Assembly: GCA_964604565.1 (NCBI GenBank)
Contig: CAZRZN010000084.1
Span: 1-15,280, forward strand
DNA length: 15,280 nucleotides
Reading direction: 5' to 3'
Source: CAZRZN01 sp964604565
GTDB lineage: Bacteria; Pseudomonadota; Alphaproteobacteria; Rhodobacterales; Rhodobacteraceae
Part shown: piece by piece, positions 7,242-13,408 of the stretch
Position numbering within the stretch: the stretch's first letter is position 1
Layout of the letters: the number at the start of each line of letters is the position of its first letter
Notes under the pieces: model-generated
Databases searched by the model: none
Told to the model about the DNA's origin: nothing
Seen by the model: the letters and a program-made list of their open reading frames with translations, nothing else
Translations under genes and position numbers: made by a program

Positions 7242-7261
7242 AAGTAAAAATATGTTTACTA
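7242..7261. promoter_or_regulatory. operator site 1 upstream of dctP (AGTAAA-N6-TTTACT)
   Basis: AGTAAA (7243-7248), spacer AATATG and TTTACT (7255-7260) form a perfect 6-bp-arm palindrome, centred 81 nt upstream of the dctP start. It shares half-sites and 6-nt spacing with the sites at 7385-7418 and 9183-9202. The size and symmetry suit a dimeric TetR repressor. Assignment to the regulator at 9201-9908 is inferred from shared location. Confidence 0.72.
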
Positions 7262-7384
7262 AACGCCGCCTGATGCAGAGCATGGAAAACCAGTTCAGGG
7301 CTGATCAAAATCCAAACTGAGCAAAATTTGCGCGCCGTAATAGAGGATATGCCCATTACTTGGGCGCTACCTGGTGGAATTTGT

Positions 7385-7418
7385 GGCCCACAAGTAAATG
7401 AGATTTTACTTGTGGGCC
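7385..7418. promoter_or_regulatory. operator site 2 upstream of the amidase (extended perfect palindrome)
   Basis: The arms GGCCCACAAGTAAA (7385-7398) and TTTACTTGTGGGCC (7405-7418) are exact reverse complements across the 6-nt spacer TGAGAT. The core AAGTAAA-N6-TTTACTT matches the other two sites. It lies 50 nt before the amidase start, where it could cover a promoter. Its centre is 150 bp from the centre of site 1. A degenerate further half-site (ATTACTTGGGC) occurs at 7355-7365. Confidence 0.82.
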
Positions 7419-7467
7419 GATTTCCAGCAGGTCTTCCCCACCGTCCCCATGAGAAAGGTTCGTGTCC

Positions 7468-8694
7468 ATGTCCCGTCCATCCGCTACCGCGCAGAGCCAT
7501 GCTCTGCCCTCGGACTTCGATGCATGGGAACGGCGGATTGGCGCTTTTGTCAGCATGGCGGAAGATACGACAATCACCGCGACCGGATCTCTGGCAGGGC
7601 ACGTCGTTGCCGTAAAGGACGTGATCGACGTGGCGGGTCTGCCGACGCGAAACGGCAGCGCGGCATGTGCCGAGAGTGCGCCAGCGCCTTCCGATGCGCC
7701 GGTGGTGGCGCGGTTGCGTGCGGCCGGGGCACGTATTCTGGGCAAGACGGTGACCACGGAATTCGCCTTCACGGACCCGACCCAGTGCCGCAACCCCTAT
7801 GCGCCGGCGCGCTCGCCCGGAGGGTCGAGCAGCGGCAGCGGTGCTGCGGTCGGGGCCGGACTGGTCGATATCGCGCTTGGCACGCAGACCGCCGGATCGC
7901 TTTGCCGTCCGGCGGCCTATTGCGGAGCAGTGGGATTCAAACCCGGGCGCGGGGTCTTGCCGATGGAGGGGGTGACCCCATTGTCGCCGAGCCATGACAT
8001 GGTCGGCATCATCGCGCGCAACATCGCCTGTGCGGAGGCAGCCTTTATGGCAATGTGCGACCGGCCCCAGCCTGTGGCCGACCCGGTCCGGCGCGTTGGC
8101 AGCCTGATCCTCGATCGGACCACTCCGGTCGATCCTGCACGGCTGGCCGCGCTCGATACCGCAACGGGGATCCTCTCAGCCAATATCGATCCAGTCACGC
8201 ACTTGCCGGCCCTTTCCGACGCCGAACAGATTGTCACGGACCACCGCACGGTCATGGTCGCCGAAGCTGCCCGCGCGCATGGCCATCTGCTTGACAGTGC
8301 GGCGCAGGCGCTGCTGAAACCCAATTTCCGCGAGGGTCTGCGCGCAGGGCGTGCCATCGCTTCGGAGAGGCGGGCTGCCGCCCGTCAGCGGCTGGCCGTC
8401 GCCAGACAAGCGTTCTGGCATCGGCACGCGGATGTCGACGTGATCGTCACACTTCCCGTCCCGGAGGGACCGCCCCTGATGGGGGAGTCCACCGGATTCC
8501 AGCATTGGCTGACGGTCTGGACGGTGCTGGGCGGGCCGTTATTGTGCCTGCCATGGGGCCTGGATCAAGATGGATTGCCCCTGTCGGTCATGTTCGCCGG
8601 CCGTCCCGGCGAAGACGCGCGACTGTTGCGTTTCGGACGGGATATTGCCGCCGAGGCGCCGCTGACACCGTCCCCGCCATTGCCGGCAGACTGA
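7468..8694 (+). CDS. amidase signature (AS) family amidohydrolase
   Basis: A 408-aa cytoplasmic enzyme expected to hydrolyse an amide bond to acid plus ammonia or amine. The complete Ser-cisSer-Lys triad is visible: Lys50 in HVVAVKDVIDVAG, Ser120 in the PGGSSSGSG loop, and nucleophile Ser144 in LGTQTAGSLCRPAAYCG; the 24-residue spacing between the two Ser matches characterised family members. Length is at the short end of the family (usually 400-500 aa), with a compact C-terminal half ending in LSVMFAGRPGEDARLLRFG. The start was placed at ATG 7468, with AGAAAGG nine nucleotides upstream; a GTG at 7462 sits too close to that site. It diverges from dctPQM and converges on ridA (7 nt between stops). 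The substrate is unknown. Confidence 0.92.
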   Translation: MSRPSATAQSHALPSDFDAWERRIGAFVSMAEDTTITATGSLAGHVVAVKDVIDVAGLPTRNGSAACAESAPAPSDAPVVARLRAAGARILGKTVTTEFAFTDPTQCRNPYAPARSPGGSSSGSGAAVGAGLVDIALGTQTAGSLCRPAAYCGAVGFKPGRGVLPMEGVTPLSPSHDMVGIIARNIACAEAAFMAMCDRPQPVADPVRRVGSLILDRTTPVDPARLAALDTATGILSANIDPVTHLPALSDAEQIVTDHRTVMVAEAARAHGHLLDSAAQALLKPNFREGLRAGRAIASERRAAARQRLAVARQAFWHRHADVDVIVTLPVPEGPPLMGESTGFQHWLTVWTVLGGPLLCLPWGLDQDGLPLSVMFAGRPGEDARLLRFGRDIAAEAPLTPSPPLPAD

Positions 8695-8701
8695 CCCGTT
8701 C

Positions 8702-9172
8702 TCAGTCCTTCAAGCGCACGATGGCATCCACTTCGACCGCCGCGTTCCCGGGCAGGCCCGCGACGCCGATGGCGGTGCGCGCATGCCAGCCCGCATCGCC
8801 ATAAAGCGCCAGAAAGACCTCTGTTGCGCCGTCGATCACCTTTGGCGAATGCGGGAACCCGGGTTTGCAATTCACGAAACCGCCAAGCCGCAGAATGCAG
8901 TCCACACGGTCCAGATCACCGTCTGCGGCCTCTCGCAGACGATACAGCAGGTTCAGCGCGCACACCTCGGCGGCCTTGCGTGCGGCGGCCACGTGATCGT
9001 CTGTGTCAGGGACCGGCCCTTCCAGCGTGACGGCCCCGCCCCATTCGTTGATCTGGCCCGAGAGATAGACGATTGCCCCGTCCCTGCGATAGGGGAGAAA
9101 GCGGCCACGCGCCGCCCAGTCGGGCGGAAGGGACAGGCCCAGATCGGCAAGTTTTGTCTCGATGATCGACAT
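8702..9172 (-). CDS. RidA/YjgF/UK114-family protein
   Basis: A 156-aa single-domain protein, longer than classic RidA (about 128 aa) because of an N-terminal extension (MSIIETKLADLGLSLP), as in the subgroup of Rid proteins that begin with such a helix. Core signatures are VYLSGQINEWGG, an AARKAAEVCALNLLYRL helix, LGGFVNCKPGF, and HARTAIGVAGLPGNAAVEVDAI. Arg132 aligns with the catalytic Arg of RidA enamine/imine deaminases, so deaminase activity is plausible. RidA hydrolyses reactive enamines/imines; family members beside catabolic genes often act on pathway intermediates. The ribosome site is weak (GTGAG). The operator at 9183-9202 ends 11 nt before the start. It lies 28 nt downstream of the tetR stop on the same strand. 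Confidence 0.92.
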   Translation of the reverse strand: MSIIETKLADLGLSLPPDWAARGRFLPYRRDGAIVYLSGQINEWGGAVTLEGPVPDTDDHVAAARKAAEVCALNLLYRLREAADGDLDRVDCILRLGGFVNCKPGFPHSPKVIDGATEVFLALYGDAGWHARTAIGVAGLPGNAAVEVDAIVRLKD

Positions 9173-9182
9173 TGTGACTCAC

Positions 9183-9202
9183 AAGTAAAATGATATTTAC
9201 TT
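9183..9202. promoter_or_regulatory. operator site 3 between tetR and ridA (AAGTAAA-N6-TTTACTT)
   Basis: AAGTAAA (9183-9189), spacer ATGATA and TTTACTT (9196-9202) form a perfect 7-bp-arm palindrome. Two of its bases belong to the regulator's TAA stop codon (9201-9203), and its other end lies 11 nt from the ridA start. Sites 2 and 3 also share the extended half CACAAGTAAA. This placement would let the bound regulator control ridA separately from its own gene. Confidence 0.78.
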
Positions 9203-9908
9203 AGGTGTCGGATGATTTGCCGGCGCCGTCAAGCTGCGCTCCGTCTTCGACGCCCAGATCCCTCAGGATCATGGTGACAACATGCGTGCGCCGCTCAGCT
9301 CGCCAATCCTGGTCAGTGAGGTCAGCGCCGAAAGTGGCGGACAACGTCGAGGCGTTGTTCAGATGATGCGCCGAAAGCGCGACGATGCTGAGGTAAAGCT
9401 GCAGCGGTTCCGGCCGGAACCGGAAAAGCCCGGATTGGATCCCCCGGTCCAGCAATCGTGCGATCGACACGGTCAGCGGCTGTGACATCGACTGGATCAT
9501 CCGTGACCGGCGGATGAACTTGCCACCCAGCATGTTTTCGTTGCGGGTGATGCTGAGGAAATCCTGGTTCTCGTGAAAGTAGTCGAACGTAAACGCCACC
9601 AGACGGCGGACAGAGCCGACAGGATCCTCCTCCGACAGGTTCAGCGCGGCTTCGCTGTTGCGGATGGCGGCATATACGCTTTCCAGCGCAGCGATGTAGA
9701 GCGGCTCCTTTCCGCCAAAATAATGATAGATCATGCGTGGGTTGCATTTCGCAGCCTTGGCAATCCGCACGATGCGGGCCCCGTGATACCCGTGCTGGGC
9801 AAACTCCCGCACTGCGGCCTTCAGGATGTCGGTCTCGGTCCGTTCCGGGTCACGTGTCCTGATCGGTTTGCCGGGGCTGACGCGACCCTCTTCGCCTTCT
9901 CTCATCAT
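9201..9908 (-). CDS. TetR/AcrR-family transcriptional regulator
   Basis: A 235-aa regulator. The N-terminal helix-turn-helix domain spans about residues 18-75: RTETDILKAAVREFAQHGYHGARIVRIAKAAKCNPRMIYHYFGGKEPLYIAALE, with the recognition-helix stretch NPRMIYHYF. The C-terminal ligand and dimer domain (about 80-215) includes FTFDYFHENQDFLSITRNENM and ARLLDRGIQSGLFRF; I cannot name its subfamily. The start was set at 9908 (MMREGEEG; 9905 is equivalent). The frame stays open to 10151 but that extension looks non-coding. It is the only regulator near the three AAGTAAA-N6-TTTACTT sites and probably binds them, responding to the substrate or a product of the amidase. No such site is seen upstream of its own start. 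Confidence 0.9.
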   Translation of the reverse strand: MMREGEEGRVSPGKPIRTRDPERTETDILKAAVREFAQHGYHGARIVRIAKAAKCNPRMIYHYFGGKEPLYIAALESVYAAIRNSEAALNLSEEDPVGSVRRLVAFTFDYFHENQDFLSITRNENMLGGKFIRRSRMIQSMSQPLTVSIARLLDRGIQSGLFRFRPEPLQLYLSIVALSAHHLNNASTLSATFGADLTDQDWRAERRTHVVTMILRDLGVEDGAQLDGAGKSSDT

Positions 9909-10324
9909 CTTTGGAACCTGCGCACTTTGCTCCGGTATGGGATGCAGCATGCAACCACACGAGGCAACAGGATAACGCGCAGGGGTCCCGCCGGAAGAAA
10001 ACGGCTGGAGGCTGGTCGGATGCAGATCCTTGCCGGCATGGATCTGATCGAGACTGCGATGTGCGTTTCCGGAATGCCGGGCGCGCGGACGCCATTGCCG
10101 CGCCACCGCTTGCACCGGGTGGCCTGTGTTCTGGACAGGGTCGCCTCTCATCTGGGGGCTTTGTGCAGAAAACAGCGTGGCTCAACCGGATTGGGTGGTG
10201 AATTTCGACGGGACGATCCGGGTGGCCGCAGCTTGCCCGGAGCGGACGCAGCATCCGTCAACCAAGGCAGGCAGGTGATCCTGCCCACACTCCCGGCCAG
10301 CCGGGGCTGGCTGTTGGTCAGGTT
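9909..10324. other. intergenic gap without a recognisable gene
   Basis: This 416-nt stretch lies between the tetR start and the end of the SDR gene. Frames are open on both strands, but none has a ribosome site or a family I recognise. It must hold the tetR promoter; no copy of the AGTAAA-N6-TTTACT palindrome was found here. Hairpins at 10270-10285 and 10296-10311 lie just past the SDR stop. Confidence 0.5.
10296..10311 (-). terminator. possible 3' hairpin of the SDR transcript
   Basis: GCCAGCC and GGCTGGC form a perfect 7-bp GC-rich stem with a very tight 2-nt centre, 13 nt past the SDR stop. A second small stem (GGCAGG/CCTGCC, 10270-10285) follows. Neither has a U-run, so intrinsic termination is uncertain. 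Confidence 0.3.
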
Positions 10325-11002
10325 TCAGCCCGTCGGCATTACCGTCACTTCTGGAATATTTGCCCGCTCGGGCTGGTTCAGCGCGAAGATCACCGCGCTT
10401 GCCACATCCTCGGGTTTCAGCTTGTCCGGCTTGGGTTCGGAAAAGAACGGTGTATCCACCATGCCGGGCGCCACAACGGTGCAACGCCCGCCCCATTCGC
10501 GCATTTCCTGCGACATGTTCCCGCCATAACCGTGCACGAACCATTTCGATGCACCGTAGATCGAACCCGGGATATGCACCTTGCCCGCGACCGACCCCGT
10601 CAGCACGAGGTGGCCCCGCGTCTTGCGGAGCTCTGGCAGACTCGCCTTTGCGGTATAGAGCAGCGCCATGATGTTCAGGTCGATCAACTTGCGCCATTCT
10701 TCCGGATCGCCGTCTTCCGTGCCCGGCGTGTCGAGCCCCGTGCCCGCATTGGCAAAGGCCGCGTCCAGCCCGCCGAAATGCTTTGCCGTGGCGGCGATGG
10801 CGGACTGCTGCGCGGCCAGGTCGGTGGCGTCCCCGGACACGACATGGCTTGCCTCTCCCAGCTCCCTATGCAGCTCGGCGAGTTTGTCCTTTGAACGGGC
10901 CATCAGTCCGACATTCCAGCCTGCGGCCACCGCCGCGCGTGCTGTTGCCGCGCCGATGCCACTGGACGCGCCAGTTATGAAAAGTGTCTTGCGGTCGGTC
11001 AT
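10325..11002 (-). CDS. short-chain dehydrogenase/reductase (classical SDR)
   Basis: A complete 225-aa cytoplasmic NAD(P)-dependent oxidoreductase. The classical SDR motifs are all present: the cofactor motif TGASSGIG at 10-17, NAG at 85-87, and the catalytic tetrad Asn110, Ser137 (LTGSVAG), Tyr149 and Lys153 (YGASK). PGMVDTPFF follows, as expected after the active site. Arg36 after the second strand (LMARS) favours NADP(H). The C-terminus is short, ending soon after a VASAVIFALNQP helix, as in YdfG/SDR-type serine-3-dehydrogenase relatives. AGGAG lies eight nucleotides before ATG. It is divergent from the flavin monooxygenase at 11391, a common arrangement for alcohol/ketone oxidation genes, but the substrate is unknown. 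Confidence 0.93.
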   Translation of the reverse strand: MTDRKTLFITGASSGIGAATARAAVAAGWNVGLMARSKDKLAELHRELGEASHVVSGDATDLAAQQSAIAATAKHFGGLDAAFANAGTGLDTPGTEDGDPEEWRKLIDLNIMALLYTAKASLPELRKTRGHLVLTGSVAGKVHIPGSIYGASKWFVHGYGGNMSQEMREWGGRCTVVAPGMVDTPFFSEPKPDKLKPEDVASAVIFALNQPERANIPEVTVMPTG

Positions 11003-11390
11003 GTGATGCTCCTTTTGGCTCTGGACGACACCTAAGCACCCTGAGTCCGCGATCTACCCCCTTGCGCGGTGCGGGCAAGCAGCCGAGGCTTATTGCCGCG
11101 ATCGGACCATTCTTGCCAGTGACGCGGATGGGCGTCGCGGATACTTCATTCAAAGCACCCGGCCTATTTGCTCGAAAGACCCTTGCATGATCGCAGGGCG
11201 TTTCGCCGGTTGGCTTCTTGCACCACGCGGGCGGTTTCGCGCATTGCGGCATCAGTGAAGATGGCGATGGTCGATCCAATATGGCCACCGGGGGCATTTC
11301 CGGCCGAAAACGGTTGCCAGACTACACCGCGAACAGCACTCTCCAACGCAATACCCGGACTTCGAAAAGATTGGATCAGGAGGCCTCGCC
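11003..11390. other. divergent intergenic region with a possible coding remnant
   Basis: This 388-nt region separates the divergent SDR and monooxygenase genes. On the minus strand, about 11167-11330, a frame with host-like codon use reads HIGSTIAIFTDAAMRETARV and on to a TAG at 11164-11166. It looks protein-like but has no ribosome site, and I cannot assign a family. It may be the tail of a lost gene or chance. No paired promoter elements or strong palindromes were seen. Confidence 0.35.
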
Positions 11391-12878
11391 ATGACGGAAA
11401 CCGACCTCGACGTTTTGATCGTGGGCGCCGGGATCTCCGGAATTGACGCCGCATATCACCTGCGGCAGCGGCATCCGGAGCGGAGCTTTGCCATCCTCGA
11501 ACAAAAGGAAAGCTTCGGCGGGACGTGGCATATCCACCGCTACCCGGGCGCGCGCTCCGACAGCGACCTTTTCACCTTCGGATTCGGCTGGAAGCCTTGG
11601 ACCGGCGTGCCGCTTGCGACGGCTGAGGAGATCCGCGCCTATCTCGATGAGGCCATGTCGGAACACGACCTGCATCGGCTTCTACGCTATCGACAACGCG
11701 TCGTGTCCGCCGACTGGCAAGCGGACCACTGGCGGCTGCTTGTGGAGGGGCCGGATGACCAGAGGGCGGTCATCACGTGCCGCTTTCTTTGGATGTGTCA
11801 GGGGTATTACCGTCACGAGGCAGGCTATGCCCCCGATTTCAAAGGTAGGGACAGTTTTTCCGGGCAAGTCGTCCACCCCCAGACTTGGCCGCAGGACCTG
11901 GAGTATTCGGGAAAGCGGGTGGTCGTGATCGGCTCCGGCGCGACGGCGGCAACCATCATCCCGGCGATGGCCGGGACTGCGGCGCATGTCACGATGCTCC
12001 AACGCTCGCCGACCTATTTCTATCCGCGCCCGAAGGTCTCCCCCTTGGCGGAGTTGCTGGCGCCGCTGGAATTGCCGCCCGAATGGACGCATGAGATCAT
12101 GCGCCGGCACTATTTGCGGGAAAGCGGTGTCACAGCGCGTCGCGCGCGGGAGGAGCCGGAGTCCCTGCGTGCGGATCTGCTTTCTGGCGCAAGGGCCTAT
12201 CTGGGCAAGGATTTCCCCATCGATCCGCATTTCAGTCCGAAATACGCGCCTTGGCGACAGCGGATTGCAGTCGTGCCCGACGGTGATCTTTATGCCGCCA
12301 TCGCGCGCGGCGACGCGTCAGTGGTGACCGACGAGATCGAGCGTTTCACGGAGACCGGCCTGCGCCTGACCTCGGGCACAGAATTGGAGGCAGACATCGT
12401 GGTCACGGCCACCGGGTTTCACCTGTCGATGATGGGCGATATCCCCTTCACGGTGGACGGGATGCCGGTCGACTGGCCCGAGACCTGGGCGCATCGCGGG
12501 ATCATGTTTTCCGGCGTGCCGAATCTCGCGTGGGTCTTTGGCTACCTTCGGTCGAGTTGGACGCTCCGGGCCGACATGATCTCAGACTTCGTCTGCCGGT
12601 TGTTCGATCGGATGGACACGGGGGGCGCGCGCGTCGTCACACCGCAGCTCCGCCCGGCGGACGCAGACATGCCCGCATTGCCCCTCATCGACCCGGAAAA
12701 CTTCAACGCCGGATATATCATGCGAAAGGCCCACATCCTGCCGAAACAGGGCGACCGCGCGCCATGGATCTTCAGCCAGGACTATTACCGCGAGCGGGAT
12801 GAGATCCCGTGCGCCGATCTCGACGATGGATCGCTGGTTTATTCGCTGCGAACCGGAACGTCATCGTCCGCGGCTTGA
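11391..12878 (+). CDS. EthA-like flavin-containing (Baeyer-Villiger-type) monooxygenase
   Basis: A complete 495-aa flavoprotein. FAD-binding GAGISG lies at 12-17, the Baeyer-Villiger fingerprint FSGQVVHPQTWP at 156-167 fits FxGxxxHxxxWP exactly, and the NADPH Rossmann motif GSGATA is at 181-186. Similarity to mycobacterial EthA is visible along the whole length: SYHL-type N-terminus, ESFGGTWHIHRYPGARSDSD, TMLQRSPTYF, YAPWRQRIAVVPDGDLYAAI, TATGFHLSMMGD and AGYIMRKAHILPKQGDRAPW. EthA is about 489 aa. The reaction is NADPH- and O2-dependent insertion of oxygen into ketones, or S-oxidation; the true substrate is unknown. AGGAGG lies seven nucleotides before ATG. The partner SDR could supply ketones from secondary alcohols, which is inference. 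Confidence 0.94.
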   Translation: MTETDLDVLIVGAGISGIDAAYHLRQRHPERSFAILEQKESFGGTWHIHRYPGARSDSDLFTFGFGWKPWTGVPLATAEEIRAYLDEAMSEHDLHRLLRYRQRVVSADWQADHWRLLVEGPDDQRAVITCRFLWMCQGYYRHEAGYAPDFKGRDSFSGQVVHPQTWPQDLEYSGKRVVVIGSGATAATIIPAMAGTAAHVTMLQRSPTYFYPRPKVSPLAELLAPLELPPEWTHEIMRRHYLRESGVTARRAREEPESLRADLLSGARAYLGKDFPIDPHFSPKYAPWRQRIAVVPDGDLYAAIARGDASVVTDEIERFTETGLRLTSGTELEADIVVTATGFHLSMMGDIPFTVDGMPVDWPETWAHRGIMFSGVPNLAWVFGYLRSSWTLRADMISDFVCRLFDRMDTGGARVVTPQLRPADADMPALPLIDPENFNAGYIMRKAHILPKQGDRAPWIFSQDYYRERDEIPCADLDDGSLVYSLRTGTSSSAA

Positions 12879-13408
12879 CGGTGACGGCGGTCGTCTGCAC
12901 CGTGCAGTGGAGCAGCTTGCATGGCCGATCATTTCGGAGATAGCCCGTCACCGGGCATCACGTCATCTGCAAGGCACGCAACCGAAGTAATCGAACGGTA
13001 GCGGGCCGTGTTCCGCTAGCCGCACGATCGCTGTTGGCCCTTGGCCAAGCGCGAAAGGCGATAGCGCGGAGCGCGCCACATGACATGCATCGACGCGCTT
13101 CGCCCTGTTCTGATTTGATCCCTTCCGGGACCGGCAGGCGCGCAACGCGCCCCGGGTGCCCGGCCAGATCGGCACAAAGGGTTGCGATGTCTGACCCAAG
13201 GTCCATCGCACTGGCGGCCTCAATGGTAGATTTGCGGAATGTGCCCTCACGTCGGCCCTGAGAACACCGCAGGTCTGCCGCTTCAAGGCACCAGACTTGT
13301 CCCGATGATGCGCAACGGCTTGGCGCATCATCGGGATAAGGCATTTTGGGGTACAGCTGCCTCATCGCCGCCGCATCCGGCCATGGCGGAGGCCGCGCTT
13401 GCGACGTT
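12879..13408. other. 530-nt gap between convergent genes
   Basis: This lies between the convergent monooxygenase and fadJ-type genes. Minus-strand frames are open over parts of it, but they overlap each other and match no family I recognise; one stretch (about 13060-13250, TIEAASAMDLGSDIATLCAD) looks mildly protein-like. The main structure is the long inverted repeat at 13296-13340. No tRNA or promoter was recognised. Confidence 0.5.
13296..13340. repeat. long inverted repeat (18-bp arms, 9-nt loop)
   Basis: CTTGTCCCGATGATGCGC (13296-13313) is the reverse complement of 13323-13340 except for one position; the loop is AACGGCTTG. As plus-strand RNA all 18 positions pair, the exception being a G-U wobble. 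It begins 69 nt beyond the fadJ-type stop and about 420 nt beyond the monooxygenase stop. There is no U-run on either side. It may be an RNA-end hairpin, a transcription terminator of a non-canonical kind, or the relic of a small mobile repeat. Confidence 0.8.

Noticed and set aside
7302..7327. Imperfect direct repeat TGATCAAAAT / TGAGCAAAAT
   Set aside because: Two 10-bp copies with one mismatch, 16 bp apart, in AT-richer intergenic DNA; too short and isolated to support a function.
7351..7365. GCCCA-N5-TGGGC hairpin as a fourth operator
   Set aside because: Its right half partly resembles the operator half-site (ATTACTTGGGC), but the left half does not and the spacing differs; at most a degenerate half-site.
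7462..7467. GTG start of the amidase at 7462
   Set aside because: The Shine-Dalgarno AAAGG would be only three nucleotides away, whereas it is nine from the ATG at 7468.
9909..10151. Longer TetR protein starting at 10151 or 9950
   Set aside because: The extra residues are unlike any TetR N-terminus and no ribosome site was found; the helix-turn-helix begins normally after the start at 9908.
12963..13331. Minus-strand frame of 122 codons in the gap before the fadJ-type gene
   Set aside because: It overlaps another open frame, starts inside the inverted repeat, has no ribosome site and matches no family I know, so it is not called as a gene.
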